A stretch of DNA of 64,000 bases. Origin: Anas platyrhynchos (Eukaryota > Chordata > Aves > Anseriformes > Anatidae). A program made the position numbers and the translations under genes. This document shows, in pieces, positions 42,981 through 54,025 of this stretch. The stretch covers positions 3,972,501 to 4,036,500 of the forward strand of contig NC_092617.1 of the NCBI RefSeq assembly GCF_047663525.1. The letters run 5' to 3'. Below the pieces are notes generated by a model that was not told where the DNA came from, did no database searches, and worked only from the letters and a program-made list of their open reading frames with translations. Within the stretch, counting starts at the first letter, position 1; each line of letters begins with the position of its first letter.

Positions 42981-43907
42981 CTAAAGAAGCATGTATGGAA
43001 ACAATTTCCTCACTGCATTCTTGAGCTCCTGGTTCCTCATGCTGTAGATGAGGGGGTTCACTACTGGAGGCACCACCGAGTACAGAAATGACACCACCAG
43101 GTCCAGGGACAGTGAGGAAACGGAGGGAGGCTTGAGGTAGGCAAATATGGCAGTGCTGACAAACAGAGAGACCACAGCCAGGTGAGGGAGGCACGTGGAA
43201 AAGGCTTTGTGCCGGCCCTGAGAGGAGGGCATCCTCAGCACTGCCCTGAAAATCTGCACGTAGGACAGCACAATGAAAACAAAACAACCAAAGGCCAAAA
43301 AACCACTAAAAACAAGTGCCCTAACTTCCCTGAAGTAGGTATTTGAGCAGGACAGCTTGAGGATTTGGGGGATTTCACAGAAGAACTGGTTCACAGCATT
43401 GCCTTGGCAGAGGGGCAGGGAAAATGTGTTGGCCGTGTGCAGAACAGCATTGAGAAAGCCACTGCCCCAGGCAGCTGCTGCCATCTGGGCACAAGCTCTG
43501 CTGCCCACGAGGCTCCCGTAGTGCAGGGGCTTGCAGATGGCAACATAGCGATCATAGGCCATAACGGTGAGAAGGGAATATCCTGCTACAACCAAGAAGA
43601 CAAAAAAGAAGACCTGAGCTACACAGCCTTGATAGGAGATGGCCCTAGTGTCCCAGAGGGCATTGGCCATGGCTTTGGGCAGAGTGGTGGAGATGCAGCC
43701 CAGGTCGAGGAGGGCGAGGTTGAGGAGGAAGAAGTACATGGGGGTGTGGAGGCGGTGGTGGCAGGCTATGGCTGTGAGGATGAGGCCGTTGCCCAGGAGG
43801 GCAGCCAGGTAGATGCCCAGGAAGAGCGCAAAGTGCAGGAGCTGCAGCTCGCGCGTGTCTGCGAATGCCAGCAGGAGGAACTCACTGACTGAACTGCTGT
43901 TGGGCAT
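42981..43907 (-). CDS. Olfactory receptor, family 14-like (OR6)
   Basis: 308-residue receptor with N3-S-S, GN, LHTPMYFF, MAYDRYVAIC, FFCEIPQILKLSC, KAFSTC and NPLIYSMRNQELK. Private changes: QGCVAQVF in TM3; AGYSLLTVM where all others have AEY or SEF, losing an acidic residue just before the DRY-type motif; CSNTYFREVRALVFSGFLAF at ECL2/TM5; and MPSSQGRHKAF before TM6. The ATG at 43907 is 23 bases after an acceptor (AG at 43931-43932, minus). 3' flank nearly matches OR2. It lies between the arms of the 2.2-kb inverted repeat. No disruption. Confidence 0.95.
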   Translation of the reverse strand: MPNSSSVSEFLLLAFADTRELQLLHFALFLGIYLAALLGNGLILTAIACHHRLHTPMYFFLLNLALLDLGCISTTLPKAMANALWDTRAISYQGCVAQVFFFVFLVVAGYSLLTVMAYDRYVAICKPLHYGSLVGSRACAQMAAAAWGSGFLNAVLHTANTFSLPLCQGNAVNQFFCEIPQILKLSCSNTYFREVRALVFSGFLAFGCFVFIVLSYVQIFRAVLRMPSSQGRHKAFSTCLPHLAVVSLFVSTAIFAYLKPPSVSSLSLDLVVSFLYSVVPPVVNPLIYSMRNQELKNAVRKLFPYMLL

Positions 43908-44385
43908 TTGCTGACATTAAGCACAGCCTCCTGTCGAAGATGACAATGCAGATCAAAGTTAGAACAGACTTAAATGAGGAAAATCTATTCCCTGTCTTAG
44001 CACACCCCCCAGGAGATCTTCTCTCTTTACAGGAGAACCTGCCAGAATCTCATTGTTTCCATTCTGATCTCTCTGTGCAATGCTCTGGGATTCTCAGTCT
44101 CCTGTACAATCCTGAGAACACATTAACCTCAAACTTGCCTCCCCTGCAGTGCAGGAATCGGAAAGCACAGAACCAAAAAAAAAAGCCTTCTCCTTTAGGT
44201 AAACAAAGCCTCAATCTTCTTCTGGAAATGACCCCTTATAAATGACATTCCCTAAAGCATCTTCTACTAATTTCTGGAGAAACAGAGAGACTCACCCTGA
44301 CAGATGCTATCAGCCATCGGATGTGCCAGCTGTACAAGACCCCTCTGGCAACCCCACCTGCATGGCCCTGCTGCCAGAGCCTCAC

Positions 44386-44690
44386 GGTGTCAAGAGCCTG
44401 CAGATGTGTCCTGCCACACGCTGCCCTCTGTTGTTGCGCTCCTCAGTGCCTCCAAGCCCTCTCTCCTTCTCTCCTCTCTGTGTGCCAGCTGCGGTCAGAG
44501 CCCCCAGCCCTGCTGCGCTGTGCAGAGGAGCTGCTCCTGGGCACATCTGTCTCTCTGCACCAGGGCCCTCTTGCCACGAGCTCTCTCTGTCCCATGAGCC
44601 CGGCCCAGCTCAGCAGCACAGCACCAGCCCAAGGCACTGCAATCACCCCTCTGTGGGCTTGGCTGATGAGCCCATGGACCTCAGGCACAA
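44386..44690 (-). promoter_or_regulatory. OR6 5' leader: hybrid of types A and B
   Basis: Read from 44690 downward, the first half (gctcatcagccaagccc ... ctcgtggcaagagggccctg) follows type B leaders. After the invariant core (44522-44541) it follows type A (gaccgcagctggcacacaga ... cttgacacc) and ends in the type A donor ACC|GTGAGG (GT at 44384-44385, minus). With the acceptor at 43931-43932 the intron is about 0.45 kb, lacking block G. Confidence 0.6.
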
Positions 44691-44694
44691 GGGG

Positions 44695-45059
44695 AAAAAA
44701 TAATCATTATTATTATTAATAGAGAAAGATTATTATGAACTAAATAATTTAACTAAAGGGAAAAAGAAGGGGAAAAGGCAGGGGGAAAGGGAAACACAAA
44801 CAGACAATCAAACAAAACAAATAAAGCCTATGTGGAAGTGCAGAGGAAAGAAATTACTCTCTACTTCCACAAATCTACTTTCCACACGTTTTTGCCCACC
44901 CCCTAGGAGGGTTAGAGAGAGTCCTGATGCTGTGCAAGCACTGCTCAGCAGCAGACACAACACTGCTGTGATCCCACTGCTGTTCTAGCTCCACGTGCAG
45001 AGCACAGCACTGTATGGGCTGCTGCAGGGAAAGTTAACATCCCAGCCAGACCCAGTACA
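44695..45059 (-). mobile_element. ERVL-like LTR fossil, antisense, shortened
   Basis: Minus strand begins tgtactgggtctggctggga, the same start as the LTR at 51450, and runs into a T-rich end section comparable with 38510-38640. The middle part containing the tattccata segment is missing. It lies directly against the OR6 leader. Confidence 0.7.
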
Positions 45060-45139
45060 GTAACTTTGTATGGACTTTGCTGTCCATGTAAAGTCCTTAA
45101 AGCCCTCCTCAGAGCTTTTAACCAATATTTTTGGTTAGT

Positions 45140-46153
45140 CCAGCTGGCATCCTGTTACAAGTGGCGCCCCCGCCAGGGGTCGGTACTGGGACCTATCTTG
45201 TTTAAGGTCTTTATTGATGACCTAGATGAGGGGATTGAGTGTACCCTCAGTAAGTCTGCAGATGACACCAAGTTGGGAGGTAGTGATGATCCGCATGAGG
45301 ATCTGTAGGTGGCCCTTCAGAGGGACCTGGATAGGCTGGATTGCTTGGTTGAGGTGAATGGGATGAGGTTCAACAAGGCCAAGTGCAGGGTCCTGCACTT
45401 TGGCCACAATAACTCCATGCAGTGCTATAGGCTTGGGGCAGAGTGGCTAGAAGACTGTGAAGAGGAAACGGACCTGGGAGTGTTGATGGATGCTCAGCTG
45501 AACACGAGCCAGCCGTGTGCCCAGGTGGCCAAGAAGGCCAAGGGCATCCTGGCCTGTATTAGAAATAGATCAGCCAGCAGGAGCAGGGAGGTGATCATCC
45601 CCCTGTACTCTGTTATGGTGAGGCCACACCTTGAGCACTGTGTTCAGGTTTGGACCCTTGTTACAAAAGGACATTGAGGTCCTGGAACATGTCCAGAGAA
45701 GGGCAACCAAACTGTTGAGGGTTCTGGAGCATAGGTCTTATGAGGATTGGCTGAGGGAACTGGGATTGTTTAGTGTGCAGAAGGGGAGGCTCAGGGGAGA
45801 CTTTATTGCACTCTACAACTTCCTGAAGAGAGGTTGATGGAAGGCGGGGGTTGGCCTCTTCTCTCAGATAACTAATGATAGGACTTGAGGAAATGGCCAC
45901 AAGTTGTGCCTGGGGAGATTTAGATTAGATATCACAAAAAACTTGTCTCTCAAAGAGTAGTCAGGCACTGAAATGGTCTGCACAGGGTGGTGGTAGAGTC
46001 ACTGACCCTCAGTGTTCAAGAAGCACCAGGACAAGGTGCTAGGAGATATGGCTCAGTAGCTTAGTGGGTAGTATTAGTGGTAGGAAGGTTGGACTAAATG
46101 GTCTTGTAGGTCCTTTCCAAATTTGTGTTTCTATGATTTCTATGACTCTATCA
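45140..46153 (+). mobile_element. CR1 LINE, 5'-truncated, decayed
   Basis: Starts within the RT palm ([20 protein letters not shown]), then SADDTKLGG, where the catalytic box reads SADD instead of FADD. It continues [33 protein letters not shown], and [20 protein letters not shown]. The 3' end is ggtcctttccaaatttgtgt then ttctatgatttctatgactc. At least two frame breaks; dead. Confidence 0.9.
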
Positions 46154-46154
46154 T

Positions 46155-46265
46155 TGGACAAGGAGAATGGTTTTAAACTTCAAGAGGGTAGATTTAGATT
46201 CGATAGTCAGATGAAATTCTTGACTTGGAGGTGAGGCACTGGAACTGGTGCTGTGGGTCCAGAGA
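46155..46265 (+). mobile_element. Second CR1 3'-region fragment
   Basis: gagaatggttttaaacttca then gggtagatttagattcgata and ggtgaggcactggaactgg repeat the CR1 3' coding end (as at 3320-3410). It sits tail-to-head with the preceding element and has lost its own tail. Confidence 0.75.
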
Positions 46266-46849
46266 TCACCCTGGGGGAGTTTGGATCAGCCCATGCCCTT
46301 GTGTTTGAAGGAACAGCTGGTGAGAGTGGAGAGGCAGCAGTGAAATCATGGGAATACCAGAGTGAGAGCAAGGTGGGGAAGAGAAGTGGTTGTCTGCAGC
46401 CTTCAGGGACGTGTGGGACAGTATAGGAAAGCATGCAGAGGAGAAGGCAGAGGGCTGACTAGAATGGAAGGCTGCAGCAGCACTGACATCTTTGTCCCCT
46501 TGGCCATGGCTTATAAGGAGACATTTTATATTCATGGCATTGGGACCATGAATTCTCCTTTAAACCCTTTGCCAACGCTGGAAGTTGTCATACCAATGTC
46601 CTTCATATGATATTATGGTCATTGCCCCCACCCCACAGACCCCGGGGAGAGTGAGACATGCGGTGCTGGGGTTGCAGGATCTCCCCTCCAGTGGCTGATG
46701 TCAGGCCTTCACCTTCTGATTCACCAAAACAAACCAAAATTTCTCAGCACAGTGCCTTTGCCTGTCTGTAGTCATGGCTTCCAATTATCTGCCCAAACAA
46801 TTCCCATGGGAGGCTTTCATAGGAACAGACTAGAATAGCCAACAGAGTC
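46266..46849 (-). repeat. Partial block A, copy 4
   Basis: Runs in the same orientation as 48150-48670: ggaacagctggtgagagtgg, gtgtgggacagtataggaaa, catggcttataaggagac, and ttctcagcacagtgcctttg then cctgtctgtagtcatgg. A second partial copy directly beside copy 3 suggests local tandem duplication of this arm. Confidence 0.65.
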
Positions 46850-47489
46850 TGGAATATAGAGTCTAGAGCAGTCTAATACCACAGAATCGAGTAGCCAACA
46901 GAGGTGAGACAGGTACTCTGATATAATAACAGCCATCAGAAAGCTGATCTCAGTTAGATGACTGATATGGTGAGGTTAGGAGTAGCCTGGCCAGGAGAAA
47001 TGTGAGATTTGGGGGAGGGAAGAGGAAGGGAGGAGGAGCTCAGAAGCTTACCTTTGTAGAGGTAAGAGGGTTCATGAAATGTTGATGCTGCTGTAACACT
47101 GACTTCAGTCTTGTAAGGCCTGTAAACAATAACAATAATCCCTCAACCTAAACATTAGTCCAGCATCCTGACAGGAATCCACTATTGTAAAGCAGAACTC
47201 AAAATACCATGTGAAGAAAAACTAAGCGCAGAGCCCCTTTCCCTTGCATTTCCTCTCTTGCTCACCCTAATTCCTTGACCTTAACACTAACATTAAATGC
47301 TCTGTTTATCCCCAGACTTCTTGCCAGACCTAAACAAAACCCTAAACCATAATGCTTGCCCATACCTTAAACACACACCTGACACAGTACAGAACAGCAC
47401 ACACAAACAGAAGAGCAAACCTTCCAACTAAAACTGTATTTAATTTCTAAACCAGAAAAGTGAGCCCCATTCCATAGAGGACAAGAGAG
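46850..47489 (-). repeat. Block X, inverted
   Basis: CTAA-rich plus strand (cttaacactaacattaaatg, caaaaccctaaaccataatg), ending ctctgcctcaggatctcctg at the satellite edge. No gene. Confidence 0.55.
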
Positions 47490-48010
47490 GTGAGCTCTGC
47501 CTCAGGATCTCCTGTCCCAGCAGCAGGAATGTGACCATGGCAGGGACTGTGAGGTCACTTCTGCCACTGCACTTGATATGGCAGCAGCAGGAAAGTGTCA
47601 CGCATAGGGACTGTGAGGTCACTTCTGTCTGAAGTAGGTGTCAGGTCAGCCTTGACTTCTCCCTGGGAGCTGCACTTTTGGGCTGACATCTGGCAGTGGC
47701 CCTGCTAGGCCAGCAGAAGGCACCTGCTTGGCATGCTGACTGGGGGATCCCCTCTGCCTCCAGAGCCAGGAGGACCCAGGCAGAAAGAAGGCCCCAACAT
47801 GTGTTGTCCTGTCCCTTCTGCTTGAGTCCAGGACTGTACAGCAGCAGGCACAAGGCTTGTCTGTGTCTAGCCAAGAAGCTGCAAGGCCAGTAGTAGGCCC
47901 CTGGCTTGGAAGCTGCTGCTGAGGTGACTTGTGTCTGCTTGGCTGAGAGGCTGCAAAGAACATATTGGGCTGGGATGCCTACTTCAGGAGAGGTTTCCAC
48001 CCTGATGGAG
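47490..48010 (-). repeat. Block B satellite, copy 6 (inverted)
   Basis: Right-arm partner of 42140-42600. Monomers clear. The plus strand ends with a tract of A (48041-48056) where the left arm has a T/C mix. Confidence 0.7.
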
Positions 48011-49562
48011 CTTTCTTTGGTAGTAGGAAAGAGGAGGAGAAAAAAAAAAAAAAAAACCTGCCACAAAATGTTCCATGGAAGTCTGGCACTGGTCACAAGG
48101 AGGAAGAATTGTCCCTCAAGATGTCATGCAATGGTTCTATATGTCACCCTCTGATAAGACCCTGGCTTTGTGTTTCAAGGAACAGCTGGTCAGGGCTGAC
48201 CAGATATCGGTGAAAGCAAGGCATGAAAGCAAGTTGGTGAACTGAGATGGGTGTCTGCAGACTTTAAGAAAATAGGGTGATGTGTGGGACAGCATAGGAA
48301 AGCCTGCCGAGGAGAAGGCAGAGGGTGCTGGGAAGAATGGCAGGCCCCAACAGCCCTGAATTTTTTGTCCCCTTGGCTAGAGTTTATGAGGAGATGTTAT
48401 ATTCATTGTGACGGGGCCTCATGGATTCCTTTCAACCCTGTGCAGCAGCTCAGAGGTGTCACACCACTGTTCTTCTCATGGCATCACACTGCCCACCCCA
48501 TCCCACAGAACCCCAGGAAGAGCCTTGACCCAGACATACGGGTGCAGGATTTCCCCTTCCAGTGGCTCCGGTCAGGCCTTGGCTCTTCTGTTTCACCAAA
48601 ACCAACCAAGATTTTTCTCAGTGCAGTGCTTTGCCTGTCTGCAATCATGGAGTCCAATTATCTGCCCTAACGAGTCCCTGGGGAGGCTTTGTTAGCAACA
48701 GCCCTCAGTGGGGCCCATTAATACTCCAAGTCACTTCAACTTTTCCTTCTGACTTTACTTTCTCTAGCAGTTACATCATTCACCTCTCAGTACCTGAGCT
48801 TCATAGACTCAGCACCACAATACACCATGGAACTCATTAAAATGCAGAAACTCCTAACATCTCTTCCATAGTTTTCTTCAAGGCTTCATGCCTTGTGTAG
48901 CTAATTACAGAGCTTGCATGATGTAGTCAAAGAAGATTACAAAAAGCACCTAATAAAAACTCTTTTGTACTTTTAAAGGTTGAATTTTGCTGCATTTCAG
49001 TTTTGAGCATCATTGTCCTCTTGCTATTGATCCAGGGTGTCGTCTTTGGAGACCTCCATAGGGAGGAATAGCAGAGTCTGGAGGTCTGACACCTCCACTG
49101 CCAGCAGTGGTCTTTGTCCCTGTAACTGCAGCCCAGCCCTGCACATGAAAGCCTTTCTAAGACAAGTCACGTGTTGTTTTTATTTTTTTTTTTGATAAAA
49201 TAAAATAAAATAAAATAAAATAAAATAAAAAATAATAAAATAAAATAAAATAAAATAAAATAAAATAAAATAAAATAAAATAAAATAAAATAAAATAAAA
49301 TAAAATAAAATAAAATAAAATAAAATTGTAATGACCATTGGAACCAGAGAAATACAGATTAAGTATCAGTAGGTACCTGGTCATCCATGGTTTCTCTTGG
49401 GTCTTTGGAAAACTCAGGGTGAAAATTAAAGACATCTACTTTTTTTTACCCTACTCTATTGTCCAGTCAATAGAGTAGGGCAGTCCTACTTCCTGTGCTG
49501 TAGATGCAGAAGGCAAAAAGAATTGCATTGTGCCTGACACTACCCAAGTACGTGTAACCCAG
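48011..49562 (-). repeat. Block A copy 3 (right arm of inverted repeat around OR6)
   Basis: Reverse match to 40573-42139, including the TAAAA array at 49195-49326 and ggcaaaaagaattgcattgt near 49512. Divergence from the left arm is obvious by eye but moderate, so the arms are not a very recent palindrome. Confidence 0.8.
49195..49326 (-). repeat. (TAAAA)n microsatellite
   Basis: About 26 pentamers with one interruption (aaaataataaaa) near 49230. Mirror of the array at 40853-40974. Confidence 0.95.
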
Positions 49563-49980
49563 GACAAATCTTACAAGGCGCAGCTGAGGGAGCTGGGATT
49601 GTTCAGCCTGGAGAAGAGGAGGATCAGGGGTGACCTTTTTGCTCTCTACAGCTACCTCAAAGAAGGCTGTAGAGACGTGGGGGTTGGTCTGTTCTCCCAC
49701 GTGCCCAGTGACTGGATGAGGGGGAATGGGCTAAAGTCATGCCAGGGGAGGTTTAGGTTGGATCTTAGGAAAAACTTTACTGAAAGGGTTGTTAGGCATT
49801 AGAATGAGCTGTCCAAGGAAGTGGTTGAGTCACCATCCCTGGAGGTCTGTAAAAGACATTTAGATGTTGAACTTAGTGATATGGTTCAGTGGAGGACTGC
49901 TTAGTGTTAGGTCAGAGGTTGGACTCGATGATCTTGAAGGTCTCTTCCAACCTAGATGATTCTGTGATTCTGTGATCGTC
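49563..49980 (+). mobile_element. CR1 ORF2 C-terminus with intact 3' tail
   Basis: Reads [20 protein letters not shown] then [20 protein letters not shown] and [12 protein letters not shown]. The 3' end is gaaggtctcttccaacctag then gattctgtgattctgtgatc. The left-arm counterpart at 40345 lacks the tail. Confidence 0.88.
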
Positions 49981-49984
49981 TAGT

Positions 49985-50924
49985 CAAACCTTCTTCCATA
50001 GACAGGGACAATTTCCATTAGATTAGGTTGTCCAAATTCACCTGCCAACTGGCCTTGAACAAGGGCTCACCTTTCTTGGGTGAGAGATTAAGCAAAGTTT
50101 TGTTGGGAGGATTTGGTGTTCTGCATAGGGTGTCAGGTCTGTGGCTGGGGTATGGACAAACTTCATGGTTTCTGTTTTTTTTTAGTTCTGCCAAGAAGTC
50201 ATCTAGGGTTAAAAAAAGTGTTTTAATGATAGTGTTAAGGAAGAGATTAGGGTGAGCAAGAGACTAAAGGTAAGGGAAAGGGGCTATGGGCTGAGTTCTG
50301 CTTGAAGGGATACTCTGAGGTCAGGTATTACAGCAGTGGATTTCTGTCGAGGTGTTGGAGCAACATTCAGGTTTAGGGACTAGGGTTACTGGTCAAAATA
50401 CAGTAACATGACTATTTTAAGTCAGTTTTAAAGCATCATCAACATTACATGAAACCTCTTACCTCTACAAAATCGTTAATTTCTGCTTCCCAAGCTCCTC
50501 TTCCCTCACCCAAATCTCATTTCTCTGGTGGCCAGACTTCTCCTGTCATCCTCATATTGGTGTTCTTATTGGGATCAGCTTTCTGATGGCTTTCATGGAA
50601 TCAGAGGATCTGTCTCACTCTGCTGGCTACTCTGTTGCTGAGACAGAAGTGGTGTTGCAGTCGGCAGGGAAAAGGGCACAAAGTTCTGTAGGAGCATCCT
50701 GCACGTGCCCATCAGCTCTGCGCCTCTACAAAAATGTACATCCTATATACAAGCGTTGGTTCCAGAATGACTCCTATGGATCCAGGGTAACATTTTGCAG
50801 GCCTTCGTGCAGGATTTACCTCCTCTCAGGCATCTTGGAGGCAGTAGCCATCCCTAAGGAGAAAACTAATAACAGCTATGAGGTATGAGTTTAGTCAAAA
50901 TTTGAGATCTCTGACATGACAACC
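49985..50924 (+). repeat. Block X, long copy
   Basis: Contains gatttggtgttctgcatagg then gggtgtcaggtctgtggctg, gaagtcatctagggttaaaa, and ends near catcagctctgcgcctctac. It is preceded by no satellite, because the CR1 tail abuts it. No gene. Confidence 0.5.
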
Positions 50925-51140
50925 AGAGGTGCTGCTCTGCAGAGCGAGGGGGATGTGGTGCCTGGGGCACGGGGGCACTCTGCAGGGCCATGCTGGGCAG
51001 GCTGGGAGGCAGACCCAGCTCTTGGGGTCACTGCCATTGCCCCAGGGCTGCAAGGAATCACTCGCCAGGCTCCTTTGCTGGGGCTGCTGCGTGCCCTGGG
51101 GCTGCAGAGCTCTCCTCTGCCTGCTCACACCAGACTGAGC
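50925..51140 (+). repeat. Block C, partial copy 3
   Basis: Direct match to about 14998-15212 (ctctgcagagcgagggggat ... cctgctcacaccagactgag), then unrelated sequence. Confidence 0.65.
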
Positions 51141-51449
51141 ACTTGAGCTCTGGTCAGCCCACCACTGGGTCAATGGCAGTGATATTTCCTTGTTTCTCAC
51201 AGCCTTCTCACAGGTCTTTCTCATAGCACTTCCCTCTGCCCAGCACTGCCTCCCAGGTGGGAATAAGCCAACGTTCAGAAGGGCCTTTGGCTTCCTCAAT
51301 CGTCCTGCTGCTTATTAGGACCTTCCTGACTCCCCACAGAGCTCAGAGGGAGCCTTCTTGTCCAGTGTGTGGCCCTGCACTGGCTCTGACTGTGACGAAG
51401 TAATTCTCTGCAGAGCAGTCCCTGTGGTGTTGTGTTTTCAATATGTGAC
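51141..51449. other. Spacer, nothing recognised
   Basis: No repeat family or gene recognised between block C and the LTR. Confidence 0.4.
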
Positions 51450-51880
51450 TGTACTGGGTCTGGCTGGGATGGAGTTAACTTTTCCAGTAGAAGCCCACCC
51501 AGTGCTGTGCTCTGCTTGAGTAGCTAGAACAGCACTGGTATCACGGTTGTGTTTTGTCTACTGCTGAGCAGTACTGTCATAGCATCAGGAATCCCTCTAA
51601 TCCTCCCTCCCCAAAGAGCCAGCAGGCTGTGGGTGCACAAGAGAGAGGGAGGGGACATCAGCAGGGCAGCTAACCTAAACCAGCCACAGCAGCCACAGGG
51701 ATATTCCATACCATATGATGTCACACTCAGCAATAAAAGGTGGAAAATGGAAGGAGAGGGGAGAGGTGAGCTCCTGTTATGAAAACGTCTGTCCTCCTGA
51801 AAATCAGCTGTATCTATTGAGGCCCTGTTTCAAGGAAGTGGTCAAGCATCACTGTCACAAATAGTTTTAGTATTTTTTTT
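51450..51880 (+). mobile_element. ERVL-like LTR fossil (solo, 3' end lost)
   Basis: Starts tgtactgggtctggctggga and includes ggatattccataccatatga followed by tgtcacactcagcaataaaa. It stops in a T-rich run near 51880 without a clear end. No internal region beside it. It lies on the 3' side of OR7, antisense to it. Confidence 0.75.
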
Positions 51881-51955
51881 TTTAATATGGTCTTTGCTAG
51901 TTCACAGGAGATGGAAATACACTGCAGCTGAGACCTATGAATTTCTGCTTGCTTC

Positions 51956-51961
51956 TTTATT
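51956..51961 (-). promoter_or_regulatory. OR7 candidate poly(A) signal
   Basis: AATAAA on the minus strand 196 bases after the OR7 stop, in the shared gacaataaaga context. Confidence 0.6.
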
Positions 51962-52157
51962 GTCTATAGCTACACAGAAATCCTGGCTTTAGATATACAT
52001 GAGATAATTAGGAAAAGTAAAGAGATAAATGAACAGGTAGGAGGCTAACAATGACATTAATTAAATCGACTCCACAACTTGGAGAACATATTTATCAAGA
52101 AAAATAATATCAAATTACTTTCCTGTTTCTGAGATAAACTCAGAATGTAAAGGCACA

Positions 52158-53084
52158 TTATAGTTTCTTAAGAAATATGTATTTCCTCAGTGCATCCTTG
52201 AGCTCCTGGTTCCTCATGCTGTAAATGAGGGGGTTCACTGCTGGAGGGAACATGGAGTAGAGAAAAGATACTGCAAGGTCCAGGTATGGGGAGGAGATGG
52301 AGGGGGGCTTCAGGTAGGCAAACATGATAGTGCTGATAAACAGAGAGACCACGGCCAGGTGAGGGAGGCACGTGGAAAAGGCTTTGTGCCTGCCCTGCTC
52401 AGAGGGCATCCTCAGCACTGCCCTGAAGATCTGAACATAGGACACCACAATAAAAACAAAGCAACCAACAACTAAACAAAAGCTAAATGCAATAAATCCA
52501 ACTTCCCTGAGGTAGGCATGTGAACAGGAGAGCTTGAGGATGTGGGGGATTTCACAGAAGAACTGGTCCACAGCATTGCCTTGGCAGAGGGGCAGGGAAA
52601 ATGTAGTGGTCGTGTGCAGGGCAGCATTGAGAAAGCCACTGCCCCAGGCAGCTGCTGCCATCTGGGCACAAGCTCTGCTGCCCACGAGGCTCCCGTAGTG
52701 CAGGGGCTTGCAGATGGCAACGTAGCGGTCATAGGCCATGACAGTGAGAATGCAATACTCTGCTATGATAAAGAAGACAAAGAGAAAGACCTGAGCAGCA
52801 CATCCTTGATGGGAGATGGCCCTGGTGTCCCAGAGGGCATTGGCCATGGCTTTGGGCAGAGTGGTGGAGATGCAGCCCAGGTCGAGGAGGGCGAGGTTGA
52901 GCAGGAAGAAGTACATGGGGGTGTGGAGGCGGTGGTCGCAGGCTACGGCGCTGAGGATGAGGCTGTTGCCCAGGAGGGCAGCCAGGTAGATGCCCAGGAA
53001 GAGCGCAAAGTGCAGGAGCTGCAGCTCGCGTGTGTCTGCGAATGCCAGCAGGAGGAACTCACTCACAGAGCTGACGTTGGGCAT
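52158..53084 (-). CDS. Olfactory receptor, family 14-like (OR7)
   Basis: 308 residues: N3-V-S, LHTPMYFF, MAYDRYVAIC, FFCEIPHILKLSC, KAFSTC and NPLIYSMRNQELK. TM1 reads GNSLILSAVACDHRLH, where the residue after GN is Ser rather than Gly. ECL1 reads AISHQGC for AISYQGC. TM3 reads FLFVFFIIAEYCILTVM. TM4/ECL2 reads LHTTTTFSLPLC. The C-terminus RKYIFLKKL is short and basic. The ATG at 53084 is preceded by an acceptor (AG at 53108-53109, minus). Its upstream region (leader plus block E) is the inverted counterpart of the OR3 unit. No disruption. Confidence 0.95.
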   Translation of the reverse strand: MPNVSSVSEFLLLAFADTRELQLLHFALFLGIYLAALLGNSLILSAVACDHRLHTPMYFFLLNLALLDLGCISTTLPKAMANALWDTRAISHQGCAAQVFLFVFFIIAEYCILTVMAYDRYVAICKPLHYGSLVGSRACAQMAAAAWGSGFLNAALHTTTTFSLPLCQGNAVDQFFCEIPHILKLSCSHAYLREVGFIAFSFCLVVGCFVFIVVSYVQIFRAVLRMPSEQGRHKAFSTCLPHLAVVSLFISTIMFAYLKPPSISSPYLDLAVSFLYSMFPPAVNPLIYSMRNQELKDALRKYIFLKKL

Positions 53085-53109
53085 TTTCTGACATTGACCA
53101 CTGTTGTCT

Positions 53110-54023
53110 GTAGAGAAGGAGAAGGCAGAAAAAGTTTAGAAGACAATTCTCTGAGGAAAACCTACTGCAAGCCTTAGAGCACTCTCATCTGAAGCCCCTC
53201 TCTTTGCAAAAGGAGCTTTCTGCAGCTCTATCGCTTGAGTCCCAGCTGATGCTGGGTGAGACTGGCACTGAAAGCATGGATTGCTGGGGACTTTAGAGGT
53301 GTCCTTCCTTCTGTGAAGCAGTCAGAAAGCAGGAACAAGGGGGAAACTCAAGTTCAGTCCACTTACAAGATCCATGAACTTTGCAGGGTTGTTGCAAAAA
53401 ACACCTCCAAACACACTGTAGAGTGACTCAGATTTTGTTATGCTTAGTAGAACAATCACACTCTTGTGTTTCCAAAGAAGTAGAGACAGCTTAAAGCAAA
53501 GAAGCCCCAACCCCACTGCAGACGGACAGAATCCTCACCTTATCCCCAGGTGCATGAGCAGGATCTCAGCTTTTCCTTCTTCGCAAAGGCTGCAGAGGCC
53601 TCACTCCAGCTGCCCACAGACAGCCATCCAGCAGCACAGACATGATTTTATACAGAGGGATCTTCTCCTTGAGGTACCTGGATAACACAAGGATGCCAGC
53701 AGAGAGCTGCAACCTGCGGGAGAGAAGCGTGCATCCCAGGACAATGCCCCACTGACAGAACTGGATATTAGCAATCTGCAGCACACCAATATCTAATCTG
53801 CATCCCCTGCAGTGTCTGAAGGAGACCTGGACACCAACTCTTGGCTAAAAAGGGCAGCTAGGTTATGACACTCCAAGGGGCTTCTGCCAGACTTTCTCAC
53901 CTGACAGTGCAACCAAGCAGGACTCTCAAAGCCTACTTCATTGCCCACTGCCCTCCCAGAAACAAGACCCAGCAGGAGACCCTTCCAGGAGCTGCAGCTG
54001 CACAGCCCTGCAGCCAGGCGCTT
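53110..54023 (-). other. OR7 leader intron
   Basis: About 0.9 kb between the donor (54024-54025) and the acceptor. Apart from short GC-rich frames, I see no repeat I can name. It does not contain block G. Confidence 0.45.
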
Positions 54024-54025
54024 AC

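Noticed and set aside
45155-45180. gtggcgcccccgccaggggt looks like a retroviral primer-binding site near an LTR
   Set aside because: It is the CR1 RT segment normally reading [11 protein letters not shown] (here [10 protein letters not shown]), and the nearby LTR runs on the opposite strand, so a PBS could not lie here.
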